Shown: in pieces, positions 1-8,202 of the stretch
Layout of the letters: each line of letters begins with the position of its first letter
How positions within the stretch are numbered: the stretch's first letter is position 1
IMG/VR virus record: IMGVR_UViG_3300028577_000013
Coordinates: 1-63,453 of that record
Strand: one strand, 5' to 3'
From: a virus
DNA length: 63,453 nt
Notes under the pieces: model-generated
What the model was told of the DNA's origin: nothing
Database searches by the model: none
What the model saw: only the letters and a program-made list of their open reading frames with translations
Position numbers and translations under genes: made by a program

Positions 1-77
1 GCCTTCTGAAGATAGGCGGTGGCGATCATCGATAGCGCTGCGTCAATATGGACAGCGCCCTGTGTTGGTTGCGGCAT
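1..77 (-). CDS. Major capsid protein, 5' end (partial, continues at right end)
   Basis: The ATG at 75-77 (reverse strand) and the codons to base 1 are the same as the start of the major capsid gene at 62392-63387. The gene is cut here only by linearisation. It follows the cement protein gene after a leader of about 100 bases, so in the joined genome the cement and capsid genes are neighbours, as is usual for tailed phages. See the full copy for function. Confidence 0.9.
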   Translation of the reverse strand, partial: MPQPTQGAVHIDAALSMIATAYLQK

Positions 78-143
78 AGTCGTACTCCGATCTTTTCTGG
101 GAGCGCTGCCCTTCAGCAGCTATTGAGAGGGGATCGCCCGGCT
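1..143. repeat. Terminal direct repeat, left copy (same as 63311-63453)
   Basis: The first 143 bases recur at the right end of the window. They agree everywhere except base 127 (G here, T at 63437). The repeat covers the 5' end of the major capsid gene and its upstream leader. It stops exactly at the end of the left arm of a strong hairpin (arms 136-143 and 150-157). The simplest reading is that the contig is circular or circularly permuted, with a unit of about 63310 bp, and the overlap was left by the assembler. A true short direct terminal repeat is possible but less likely because of the mismatch. Confidence 0.9.
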
Positions 144-157
144 GGGATCAGCCGGGC
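136..157 (-). promoter_or_regulatory. Hairpin between cement gene and major capsid gene
   Basis: An 8-bp perfect GC stem (GCCCGGCT / AGCCGGGC) with a 6-base loop lies between the capsid start at 77 and the stop of the cement gene at 179. No T-run follows on either strand, so it is not a classical intrinsic terminator. Because transcription runs from the cement gene toward the capsid gene, it would sit in the intergenic mRNA and could stabilise or process it. The contig end falls at the end of its left arm, which suggests the hairpin hindered assembly. Confidence 0.45.
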
Positions 158-178
158 TTCCCTCGGATGGCGAAAGGC

Positions 179-550
179 TTAGGCGGTTGGGCCGGTCAGC
201 ATGACGGTGCCGAGCGTGCCGGCGGCCGCAGCTTCGAGAGCGACGCCAACCTGTACGCCGGCGCCCTTGGTGATCAGCTTGCCGCTGGCCGCCTCGACCT
301 GAAGGGCATCGCCGGCGACAACGCCTGCGGTGCCGATCTGGGCCTTCGTGATGCCGACGAAGCCGATATCCGCAGCCTGGCCGGCGAGCGGCTGGTTCTG
401 GAGGATGCCGGAAATGCCAACGGCGGCGCTGGCGAGAATGACCTGCCGGTCAGTGGTCGATTGCACCACCGCGAAGAACTGCTTCGCGGAAAGATCGGTG
501 CCGGCGACGCGCTGGCCGCCATCGTGCAGAAGAGGGCCTTCAGTGGCCAT
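179..550 (-). CDS. Capsid cement/decoration protein, DUF2190-like
   Basis: A 123-residue, small-residue-rich protein with the pattern of DUF2190 head-decoration proteins: a run on using measured defaults (VAGTDLSAKQFF), a middle with GISGILQNQP, then alternating Ala/Gly/Val strands ending in GTVML. These proteins bind the outside of the mature capsid and stabilise it. The position directly upstream of the major capsid gene and downstream of the scaffold supports the call. The start is ATG at 550. Family assignment is by recall of the fold pattern, not a search. Confidence 0.75.
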   Translation of the reverse strand: MATEGPLLHDGGQRVAGTDLSAKQFFAVVQSTTDRQVILASAAVGISGILQNQPLAGQAADIGFVGITKAQIGTAGVVAGDALQVEAASGKLITKGAGVQVGVALEAAAAGTLGTVMLTGPTA

Positions 551-616
551 GGTGAACTCCTTGGGTTTTGCTGTTTCGGAAATGGACGGCCGGGAAGCCC
601 GCGCCGCAGGCGCAGG

Positions 617-2098
617 CTAGGAGGGGCGGCCGACTTCGCTCTTGTAGAGCGCCACAGCCTCGGCCATGCCGTAAGTAGCCGGCGTCTCGTACACTTTGGC
701 GAAGGCCTGATCGATGGTCAGGCCCTTCTCGATGCCCTGGAGCTCCTTGGCCTTGGCCATGAGCTGATCGTAGCCCTTGCCGCCGGTCTGGGCGTTGGAG
801 CCGCTCTCGCCGAAAAGCTTGCCGACGCGGATCTGCTCGCGCATCGCCTTGATCTCGGTTTCGAGCTTGCCGATCGACACCGCATCGCCGGTGAAGGCCT
901 TGCGGAGCGTCTCGCCGAAATCGGCCGTGAAGCCCATGTCCGTGGCGCGCTTGGTGAAGTCGGCCACGGCGGCCGCCTCGTCGCGCTTCAGGATATCGGC
1001 CGCCTGGCTGGCGATCTTGGCGGCTTGGCTCTTGGCGAAATTGAAGCCGTTCTCGGTGGGGAAATCGGCCTTCGTGAGCACCGTGCCGTCTTCCGCCCGG
1101 AAGGCGTTGCCGGCGGCGATCGACTTGTTGATCTTCTCGACGCTCTCATCGTCATCGTCCATGGGATTGTCGGACATGTGCTTGTCGCGCTCGGCGGCCG
1201 ACATGGCCTGGAAGGCATCCTTGCCGCCCTTCGGCATCTTGGCGCCCTTCTTGCCCATGAAGTCGGCGTGCTTGTCGCTCATCTTCTCGACCTTGCCCTC
1301 GGCGCCCTTCTTCTTGTCGGCCTCTTCCTTCTCGGCCATCGCCTTCAGAACATCGGCCTCGGTCGCCGTGGCGGGGAGCCCCAGCAGTTTCTTGATCGCT
1401 TCCATGTTGTGAACTCCGTCAGCATTCTCCGCGATCCCAGCGGCCAGGGCCTTCTTCATCTCGTCGGGCATGACGCCCTTTAGATGGTCTGCAAACTGCT
1501 CGATGGTTTCCTCGATCAGCTTTTCCTTGTCGGCGGCATCGTCGCACAGGATCGAGCAGATCGATTCCCGGAGCGTGTCCGTCGCTTCCCAGAACTCCGT
1601 GTAAAAGTCCTGGCTGATTTCCTTCGCCTTCAGCGCGTCATCGAAGAGCGTCGCCTCCTCGGGATCGCCGGCGCCCACATCCTTGGCGATCGCCGCCGCA
1701 AGGGCGCTCCCATCGCCGCCCAGCTCGGGGAAGAGCTTGGCGATCGGCGCCTCGATGGCCTTGACGAAGGCGGCGCGATCGACGCGCCAGGCTTCCGGCA
1801 GCTCCAGCTTGAGCACGGCCGCGCGCTCGATGATGTGCTTCTTGATCGCCGGCCGGGCTTTGGCCTTGACCAGCTCGTAGCCCTGCACCGCGAGCGGCAG
1901 ATCGGCCGCCTTCTCGATCGGGAACATGCCGTGCGCGTCGATGCGCTTCATGTAGGCCGTCACTTCGGCCGGGACGGTCTTGGCCTTCTTGCTCAGCATG
2001 ACCTTGACGCCTTCGCCGGCGCCGCGGGTGACGCTGGAGACTTCCTTCACCACGATATTGCGAAGGATATGGTGGGCGATCTTCTTGAAGTCGATCAT
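617..2098 (-). CDS. Capsid scaffolding protein (probable)
   Basis: A 493-residue, highly charged, mostly helical protein. Residues 1-40 hold the motif VVKEVSSVTRGAGEGVKVML, which is common at the N-terminus of scaffold or protease-linked proteins of phages with XkdF-type proteases. The middle is acidic and lysine-rich (long Asp/Glu/Lys stretches) and the C-terminal third is coiled-coil-like. The position between protease and cement/capsid genes is where scaffolds lie. The start is the ATG at 2098, five bases from the protease stop behind a GGAG element. A longer in-frame extension to 2563 exists but only shadows the protease gene. Confidence 0.7.
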   Translation of the reverse strand: MIDFKKIAHHILRNIVVKEVSSVTRGAGEGVKVMLSKKAKTVPAEVTAYMKRIDAHGMFPIEKAADLPLAVQGYELVKAKARPAIKKHIIERAAVLKLELPEAWRVDRAAFVKAIEAPIAKLFPELGGDGSALAAAIAKDVGAGDPEEATLFDDALKAKEISQDFYTEFWEATDTLRESICSILCDDAADKEKLIEETIEQFADHLKGVMPDEMKKALAAGIAENADGVHNMEAIKKLLGLPATATEADVLKAMAEKEEADKKKGAEGKVEKMSDKHADFMGKKGAKMPKGGKDAFQAMSAAERDKHMSDNPMDDDDESVEKINKSIAAGNAFRAEDGTVLTKADFPTENGFNFAKSQAAKIASQAADILKRDEAAAVADFTKRATDMGFTADFGETLRKAFTGDAVSIGKLETEIKAMREQIRVGKLFGESGSNAQTGGKGYDQLMAKAKELQGIEKGLTIDQAFAKVYETPATYGMAEAVALYKSEVGRPS

Positions 2099-2100
2099 TT

Positions 2101-2994
2101 TCAGGCTCCAGCCGGGATGAGGTGGCCGGAGCCACCGATCGAGAATTCGGCGCGCTCGCCGCGCTTGTGGGCCGCCCAAACATCGGCATCGTCCACCTTG
2201 AAGCCGGTCCACCAGCCTTCCATGCCGAGGTCGATGCCGAGCGCGTCCTGCTTCTGCTTCGTGAACATCATGCTTTCGACGAGCCGGCCGACGCCAATCT
2301 GATCGTGCATGTCGCCCTGAAGGCGCGAGTTCAAAACATAGTTGTAGGCAGCGGGCTCCATTTCCTCGGGCGGAATGGCGTGGCCCTGCTTGTCGATGAT
2401 GAGCTCGCCGCCCTTGGTCATCACGGAGGCCCAGCCGAAGAGGAGCTGCTGATCCTCGACCGCCTTCGCCAGCTTGAAGGGGATCGAAATCCCCTTGAGC
2501 ACATTGGTGACGGGCTCCAAATCCTTGAAGCGGACCGAGGCGGTTGTCTCGCCATTGAGCCATTGGGCGGCGAGGCGATGATGGCCGTCGCCGATATAGT
2601 TCTTGCCGGCATGGCGCACCACCACCGGGAGCTTCGCAGCCGCAACGCCGCTATCTTGGATCGCCTTCACTTTCACCGGATCGACGCGATCCTGCATGGC
2701 ATGGAGACTATCGAGCGGCACTTCGACCTGCGGAAGCTTCTCGCTATCGGTCAGCGCGCCGAAGAAGCGCGGAACCTGATCGGGGCGAAGCGAGCCCAGG
2801 GCGTTGGGATCGTAGAGGAAGGGCGATTTCGCGGTGCTCTCATCGTGCGGCTGGAGATCGCGCTTGGCGATGCCCGTCTTCAGCTCCGTGAATGAGCGCG
2901 CCTTCTTCTTGCCCCCGTTGCCGAGGGCGGTATCGACATGCACCGAGGCCGCCGAAATGTCCTTTACGAGCTGGGCGAAAGAGCGAGCGCTCAA
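2101..2994 (-). CDS. ParB/Srx-like domain fused to XkdF-type prohead protease
   Basis: A 297-residue protein with two parts. Around residues 70-150 there is a ParB/sulfiredoxin-like segment (DPVKVKAIQDSG, then IGDGHHRLAAQW). From about residue 170 to the end the sequence follows the XkdF phage serine protease family (LLFGWASVM, Asn-Tyr-Val-Leu, GDMHDQIGVGRLVESM, EGWWTGFKVDD, FSIGGSGHL). The protease would mature the prohead by cutting scaffold and capsid proteins. I choose the TTG at 2994 because it overlaps the upstream stop (TTGA). Reading further upstream to 3072 only overlaps the preceding gene. The ParB-like part may be a peptide- or DNA-binding add-on; its role is unknown. Confidence 0.7.
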   Translation of the reverse strand: MSARSFAQLVKDISAASVHVDTALGNGGKKKARSFTELKTGIAKRDLQPHDESTAKSPFLYDPNALGSLRPDQVPRFFGALTDSEKLPQVEVPLDSLHAMQDRVDPVKVKAIQDSGVAAAKLPVVVRHAGKNYIGDGHHRLAAQWLNGETTASVRFKDLEPVTNVLKGISIPFKLAKAVEDQQLLFGWASVMTKGGELIIDKQGHAIPPEEMEPAAYNYVLNSRLQGDMHDQIGVGRLVESMMFTKQKQDALGIDLGMEGWWTGFKVDDADVWAAHKRGERAEFSIGGSGHLIPAGA

Positions 2995-3455
2995 TTCAGA
3001 ACCGAGCCGCCGATTGTGCCGGTGACATGGGCGGTGCCGGCATTGTTGGCTACCACCACCGTGACGCGCCATGTCAGCGGGAGAGGCGAATTCGCGGCCG
3101 TGTTGGCGGCAACAACCACGCCGGGGTAAACCACCATTTCGATCGTGCCGGTTCCGGTCTGCGCCGCGCCGGCGAGGAGCGTGTAATACTTGCCGCTCGC
3201 CGCATCCTTGCCCTCGATCGTCACGGTGACGGTGGCGGTGGTCATCGTGGTCAGATCGACGATGAAGATGCCGCCGCGCACCGAGCAGTTGGTTTGATCG
3301 GCGGAATGCAGCGTGGCGGCGAGCTGGGCCGTCATCGTCAAAAGCGGCGTGTCGGAATTCTTCCCCGAGCAGTTGTTGTCGGCCATCGCCGGCGAGCTGG
3401 CCAGCAGCGCGAAGGCGAACAGGAACGGGACCGCGAGGGCCTTGAGGAGGCGCAT
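2991..3455 (-). CDS. Exported protein with Sec signal peptide, unknown function, in head module
   Basis: A 154-residue protein. Residues 1-26 form a classical Sec signal peptide: Met-Arg-Leu-Leu-Lys, a hydrophobic core and an AMA cleavage site before Asp-Asn-Asn. The mature part has two Cys (NNCSG and QTNCSVRGG) and is rich in beta-forming Thr/Val, with a later repeated pattern of short strands. Both cysteines would suit an oxidising periplasm. It sits between the minor head gene and the protease, coupled to the latter by a 4-base overlap. A signal peptide in a virion assembly module is unusual. It could be a moron or a capsid-surface protein. Confidence 0.6.
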   Translation of the reverse strand: MRLLKALAVPFLFAFALLASSPAMADNNCSGKNSDTPLLTMTAQLAATLHSADQTNCSVRGGIFIVDLTTMTTATVTVTIEGKDAASGKYYTLLAGAAQTGTGTIEMVVYPGVVVAANTAANSPLPLTWRVTVVVANNAGTAHVTGTIGGSVLN

Positions 3456-3475
3456 GGGGTTTCCTTTCGGGAAAA

Positions 3476-4522
3476 CTAGAACGGGATCGCGGGAAGCTGG
3501 ATCGGCGGGAGCTGTGCCGGGCGGCGAACGCCTGGCGCCGGCGCGCCGGTGAAGGGATTGGCAGAAACCCGGGAAAGATCGGTCACATACTTTTCCGAGC
3601 AGCGGCAGTTGACATGCGCGAGCGGCGCCATGATCGGGCCGTCCGCGCTCATATAGGGCTGGAAGACAGTCACGCCCCGGGGATTGAGCAGCGGGATCGA
3701 GGCGCAGATCGGGCAGAGCCGCTCGTCGATCGTCACTTGCCAGAAGCGCGTCACTTCGCTTTCGCGGAGCCGGCCGCCGCCAACCGCCTGCACATAGGCG
3801 TCGCGGATGCCGCCCACGGCCGCCTGCAAACTTTCCTGCTGGGCGATCGTCTGCGCCCGATACATCAAGCGCCGCTCGGCCGAGGCCAGAACCAGTCGAT
3901 CGACCGTCTCCTGCTTGGCCGGCGCGCCGTCCACTATGCTGCGGACGATCGGATCGAAGCGCGGATCGCGAAGAGCCCGGACAAGGGCCTGCGGATCGCC
4001 GTTCTCCAGCATCCGCCGGTAATTCGACAAGGCCAGAGCATCGCGCGGCGTCAAGCCGATCACTTGCTTAAGCGCGCCGGCAATCTCAGCCGGATCGGCG
4101 CCCAGGCGAAGGGCCTGAAGGAGCTGCTGCCGCACCACATCGGCGGCCGGCCCGAGGATGGAGCCGATGAATGTCTGCTGTGCGCCGGCGAGCTGGGCGG
4201 CGGCGACCAAAGGATCATAGACCACCAAGCCGCCAAGGCTCCCGGCCGTCTCAGCTTCGGCCGCATCGACGAAAGTATCGGCGACCGGCTTGTAGGCCTG
4301 CTTGAGCGCGTCGGCCACGCCCGGGCCGCCGAGGATGGTGGCGAGGCCTATCGTGTTGCCGCTGGCGATCATGCCCTTGAGATCGGCATGATCGAGGGCA
4401 GTTCCAAGGGCGGCCAGGCCGGCGGCGATGGCTTTGGTGATCCGGCTTTCCCGCTGCTCGGCGATCTGGATCGCAAGATCGTCGGGCCGCTGGTAATGCT
4501 CGGCCGCGAGAAGGCTAGGCAC
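3476..4522 (-). CDS. Minor head protein, Mu gpF / SPP1 gp7-like
   Basis: A 348-residue protein. The C-terminal region has the family signature: Trp-Gln-Val-Thr-Ile-Asp-Glu-Arg-Leu-CPIC, then a Phe-rich segment, then ALAHVNCRCS, a Cys/His set thought to bind metal. The N-terminal two thirds are helical. Proteins of this family sit in the head near the portal and go with DNA ejection. The start is GTG at 4522, overlapping the portal stop at 4515-4517 by eight bases. The order portal then gpF-like protein is the standard one. Confidence 0.85.
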   Translation of the reverse strand: MPSLLAAEHYQRPDDLAIQIAEQRESRITKAIAAGLAALGTALDHADLKGMIASGNTIGLATILGGPGVADALKQAYKPVADTFVDAAEAETAGSLGGLVVYDPLVAAAQLAGAQQTFIGSILGPAADVVRQQLLQALRLGADPAEIAGALKQVIGLTPRDALALSNYRRMLENGDPQALVRALRDPRFDPIVRSIVDGAPAKQETVDRLVLASAERRLMYRAQTIAQQESLQAAVGGIRDAYVQAVGGGRLRESEVTRFWQVTIDERLCPICASIPLLNPRGVTVFQPYMSADGPIMAPLAHVNCRCSEKYVTDLSRVSANPFTGAPAPGVRRPAQLPPIQLPAIPF

Positions 4523-6158
4523 CGGAACTTTTCCTGAAGTACCCGCGGAGCTTCTTCTTCGGCCGGGCCTTCGCGATCAACCCCTGCTTCTCCATGCGGC
4601 GGAGCAGGCTGGCGCGGATCATCTTCTGAAGATCATCGCCGGCGCCCTGATCGCCGACGCCCTCAGCGCCAGCGTCGCCAGCGGCGTCGAGGATCGAGCG
4701 GGCCTGCGAGTCCTCCGAAATGTCCGGGATGCCGGCGGCGTCGCGGAGATAATTCTCCACCTCGTCATCCGGGAAGAGCCGGGCGCCCGCCTGCGACATG
4801 CGGAGGACGAAGTTGCTGAGCCCGTCCAGATCGATGCGCTGCGGCATGTCGGGCTGGAAGCGCGGCATGGTGTCGTAGCTGAAACCGTTCAGGCGCCAGA
4901 GCCGCGGCAGCAAATGATCGTTGAGCACATCGGCGTTTGACTGAAGCCAGCCCTCGATCGCCTGGAAGAAAAGATCGACCTTCGTCTCGGCGAGGTTTTG
5001 CGCGCCGCGCGAGGTATGGCCCATCGAAAGGAAGTCGGCCAGGACGCTGGTCATGATATCGAGCTTGTAGCGCTCGATACTCTTGTCGCCATCGACGGAG
5101 CCTTTGCCGGCAGTCGGCGTTACCAGCTTGAAATCATACATCGGGATATTCGTCGGCTTCCCGTCCGCATCCCGGTAAGGCGTGCTCGGCAGGAGCGCGC
5201 CCATCTGCTCATCGATCCGCACGTTGGTGACGATGCGCCGATACATGGCCATGGCCGCCTGCGCCGGCCCGGCAATCGTCTCGTCATTGCTCGCCGCGTT
5301 CTCCACCAGCTCTTGCGGGATGGTGATGACCGGGAAGCCGGAGAAGCGCTCGAACATGATCGCTTCCTGCTCTTCCATCCGCTTGGTGAAGAACCAAGGG
5401 CGATAGGCGGTGCGGAGGATCGAGTATCCCTCCGGGTTGTTCTTATGCGAGCGCGGCCGGAAGAGCAGCAGCTTCTCGATCGGAATGTCGATCAGCGGGC
5501 CGACCCATGGCTGCTGGGTCATGCCGAGGATTTCGCCATCGGTGTCGAAGAACCATTTCAGGACGGTATCCTGCCCGCGGATCGGGAGCTTGCGGATGCC
5601 GATCAGGCCGTCCTTGTACTTCGAGCGCGGGAGCTGCTTGCCGCCGGGGCCGTTGCCGGGATCGGGGCCGAGGCGGCGCTTGTAGCAAATCTCGTGCGGC
5701 GCATAGCCGTAGGGCAGCATCGAGAGCGTCTCGGTGATGAAATCGCTCCAAGTGTGGCTCATGTCCGACATAAGGCTTTCGACAAACTCGGCGCCGAATT
5801 GCGCTTCGGGTTTGTCGCTGGCGGCTTCCACCCGCCACTCGACTTGGCGCATGGATTGCTGGATCGCGAAGTTGATCGCCCCGATCGTGGGCGAGTTGTC
5901 CAGCATTTCGCGGTATGTCCGCGCGGCCTGGCGGCCGACGAGCTGGGGCAGGAATTCTTCCCGGACCCATCCGCCCCACTGGCGCAGGCCGGAAGAGCCA
6001 ACATCGGAGAACGTCATCCCGGCCGACATGACAGGGATCGGCCAGCCGCCGGAGCCGTCCATCAAGGGATCGCGCGTCGGCAGCGGCGCGTCGCCGGGCT
6101 TCGGCACCGGCGTGGGCGGGAAGGCGTCGGGATTGAGGGGGCCGGCGGGATCGCTCAT
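4515..6158 (-). CDS. Portal protein
   Basis: A 547-residue protein with the expected size and place (directly after the large terminase). It has a Pro-rich N-terminal tail of about 45 residues, then a portal core with YREMLDNSPTIGAINFAI near residue 85, a long helical wing with the segment GYSILRTAYRPWFFTKRM, and a basic C-terminus. The pattern best recalls the DUF935/Mu gp29-type portals, which pair with gpF-like minor head proteins. It would form the dodecameric ring at the packaging vertex and anchor the terminase. The start is ATG at 6158, seven bases after the terminase stop. Confidence 0.85.
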   Translation of the reverse strand: MSDPAGPLNPDAFPPTPVPKPGDAPLPTRDPLMDGSGGWPIPVMSAGMTFSDVGSSGLRQWGGWVREEFLPQLVGRQAARTYREMLDNSPTIGAINFAIQQSMRQVEWRVEAASDKPEAQFGAEFVESLMSDMSHTWSDFITETLSMLPYGYAPHEICYKRRLGPDPGNGPGGKQLPRSKYKDGLIGIRKLPIRGQDTVLKWFFDTDGEILGMTQQPWVGPLIDIPIEKLLLFRPRSHKNNPEGYSILRTAYRPWFFTKRMEEQEAIMFERFSGFPVITIPQELVENAASNDETIAGPAQAAMAMYRRIVTNVRIDEQMGALLPSTPYRDADGKPTNIPMYDFKLVTPTAGKGSVDGDKSIERYKLDIMTSVLADFLSMGHTSRGAQNLAETKVDLFFQAIEGWLQSNADVLNDHLLPRLWRLNGFSYDTMPRFQPDMPQRIDLDGLSNFVLRMSQAGARLFPDDEVENYLRDAAGIPDISEDSQARSILDAAGDAGAEGVGDQGAGDDLQKMIRASLLRRMEKQGLIAKARPKKKLRGYFRKSSGA

Positions 6159-6164
6159 CGCGCG

Positions 6165-7667
6165 TCAGCTTCCCATATCGGGGCGCGGCGCCGTCACGAT
6201 GATCGGGGCCATGATCGGCGCTGTCATTCCCTCAATCTCCAAAATATCATTGAACGCGCCCGATGCGCCGTCAACCTGATCGTCATGTGGCGCGCCGGGG
6301 AAGAGCTCCAGCTCCTCCAGAAAGGTTTCGTTCCAAGGCCCCTTCACAAGATAGACGTTTTCGCCTTCCGCTTGCACCGATAGGGGCTCGGCCCGATCAA
6401 CCTTGCTGCCCGTCTCGGGCCTGATCCGCACCTTCCAGCCCGCCAACATTTGAATGAAGGAGAGCTTCTGAGATTTGCCCGCCTGGCCCGGGTCTTGGGG
6501 AAGGCGAACGTAAACGTCTTTGCCGTCTGTCTCGGCGGTGTTCCTGATCGTGTTCGCGACCAGCTTCGCGGAACCACGGAAGCGGATCACATGCTCGATA
6601 TAGTAGGCCCCGCCGGATTTGACCATCTTCAGGCCGACCGTCCAGTCAGGATCGGTGCCCGGCGTCCGCTCGGAGGCCGCCAAATCCCAGCGGCGAACCC
6701 GGATGCCCTTCGCCGGCGCGGCGCCAACGATGGCGAAATTGCCCCGCTTGAAGAGGCCGCCTTCGCGCGGCACCGGCCGCTGCTGATACTGGCCGGCCGC
6801 GGCATAGGAGCCGAGCGTGGCCTTGTCGCGCTCGACCGCCGCCTTCGGGAAGCGGGCTGGGAAGAGCAGCTCGCCCTCCTCGGTGCGCGGATCGACGAAG
6901 CCGATTTCCGGGATCGAGCAGCGCCGGGCCAGCTCGAATTCCATCGGGCACATGAAATGAACATAGCCGCCCAGGGCGATGATCACCCCCGAAAGATCGT
7001 TGGAGTGAAGCCGCTGCATCACCACCACGATCACGGAGGCCATCGCGTCATTGACGCGGCTCGTCACCGCCTCGCGGAATGTCCGCGCCGTCTTTGCCCG
7101 ATCGGTGTCGCTCTCGGCCGTATCGACGGAATGGGGATCGTCGATGATCACGCGATCGCCGCGGCCGACCGTCATGCTGGCCATCGGCACGGCCATTCGG
7201 CCGCCGTGCATCGAATTCTCGAAGTCAGCCTCTCCGGTGCGGATCAGCGTGATTTTGTCGCCCCATAGGGCCTGATACCAAGGCGAGGCCACAAGATCGC
7301 GCATCTTGCGGGAATCGCGCGTCGCCCATTCCTCCTTGTAGGAGGCGGTGAAATATCGCAGCCCCGGCTTGCCGCCCGGGCCCCATTCCCAAGCCGGCCA
7401 GAGCACCCCGATGAGGAGGGATTTCATCATGCCCGGCGGAATGTTGATGAGCAGGCGGGTGATCTTGCCGGCCGTCACGGCTTCGAGGAGCGTGCAGATC
7501 CACCGGATATGCCAGTTATCGACGAAGGCGGTGGTGGGCTCCAGCACATGCCAGGCGCGCTTGACGAATTCGTAAAAGGTTTTGCACTCGGCGCGGATGG
7601 CCTCGGCGTTGGCCTTGGTCTTTTCTAGCTCTTCAGCCTGTAAGCGCCGGACGCGCTCGGCCTTCAA
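6165..7667 (-). CDS. Terminase large subunit (packaging ATPase/nuclease)
   Basis: About 500 residues. The ATPase has a Walker A-like loop LLINIPPGMMKS near residue 75 and a Walker B RVIIDDPH near residue 150. The C-terminal nuclease half shows RRWDLAAS and, near the end, PHDDQVDGASGAF with paired Asp residues for metal binding. The protein packs DNA into the prohead through the portal. An in-frame ATG at 7769 would add a Ser/Arg-rich stretch that shadows the small subunit, so I place the start at TTG 7667, which has a CGGAG element upstream. No other start lies close to the small-subunit stop at 7633. Confidence 0.9.
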   Translation of the reverse strand: MKAERVRRLQAEELEKTKANAEAIRAECKTFYEFVKRAWHVLEPTTAFVDNWHIRWICTLLEAVTAGKITRLLINIPPGMMKSLLIGVLWPAWEWGPGGKPGLRYFTASYKEEWATRDSRKMRDLVASPWYQALWGDKITLIRTGEADFENSMHGGRMAVPMASMTVGRGDRVIIDDPHSVDTAESDTDRAKTARTFREAVTSRVNDAMASVIVVVMQRLHSNDLSGVIIALGGYVHFMCPMEFELARRCSIPEIGFVDPRTEEGELLFPARFPKAAVERDKATLGSYAAAGQYQQRPVPREGGLFKRGNFAIVGAAPAKGIRVRRWDLAASERTPGTDPDWTVGLKMVKSGGAYYIEHVIRFRGSAKLVANTIRNTAETDGKDVYVRLPQDPGQAGKSQKLSFIQMLAGWKVRIRPETGSKVDRAEPLSVQAEGENVYLVKGPWNETFLEELELFPGAPHDDQVDGASGAFNDILEIEGMTAPIMAPIIVTAPRPDMGS

Positions 7668-8139
7668 TCGTAACGCCCACTCCGCACTTGCTGAGAAGCC
7701 ACGCGAGCTGCTCAAATTCCTTGACGGTGAGCTTGGTGAGGTCGAGGTCATTGAAAAGCGGCGCGCCATCTGCCCCGGTATGCTCGGTCCGTTCGGACCA
7801 ACCGAACTTCTTGCCTTGGGTCTTGAGGACGAAGAAGCACGCGGCCTGCTCCGGCTTCACTTCGGCTCGTATCTGGTTGCCGCCGGCGTCGAATTCCGCC
7901 TTCGCACCATACACGAAGCGGGCGGTCTGGGTAGCGGCGGCGCCGAGCAGCTTGGCCCGGCCCTGATCGATGTGCTCCCGATAGTGCTTGGTGAGCGTAT
8001 TCTCGGCGATCCCGATCGTCTTGGCGATCAGCTCCAGAGGGAGGTTGGCCAGGGCCATTCCCCGAACCTGCCCTTGGAGCTCCGGCGTCGGCTGGTGTGC
8101 CCGCTGGCGGTGCTGAGACTTGGGCTTTCGCTTGGTCAT
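7633..8139 (-). CDS. Terminase small subunit (putative)
   Basis: A 168-residue basic protein with a helix-turn-helix near residues 35-60 (LIAKTIGIAENTLTKHY), typical of DNA-recognising small terminases. The C-terminal part carries KLTVKEFEQLAWLL, which may contact the large subunit. It is directly upstream of, and overlaps, the large terminase gene, and directly follows the NusG-like gene. The call rests on HTH plus position. The start is ATG at 8139. Confidence 0.7.
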   Translation of the reverse strand: MTKRKPKSQHRQRAHQPTPELQGQVRGMALANLPLELIAKTIGIAENTLTKHYREHIDQGRAKLLGAAATQTARFVYGAKAEFDAGGNQIRAEVKPEQAACFFVLKTQGKKFGWSERTEHTGADGAPLFNDLDLTKLTVKEFEQLAWLLSKCGVGVTIEGRARPALTG

Positions 8140-8202
8140 CTATCGATCGATTTTCCGAGTGGCGGGAAGCCTGCGGCGGACCGGGTGAAAACCCCCAGCC
8201 CG

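Noticed and set aside
167-1483. 438-residue plus-strand ORF opposite the cement and scaffold genes
   Set aside because: Antisense shadow created by high GC. The minus-strand frames match known head-module families and order.
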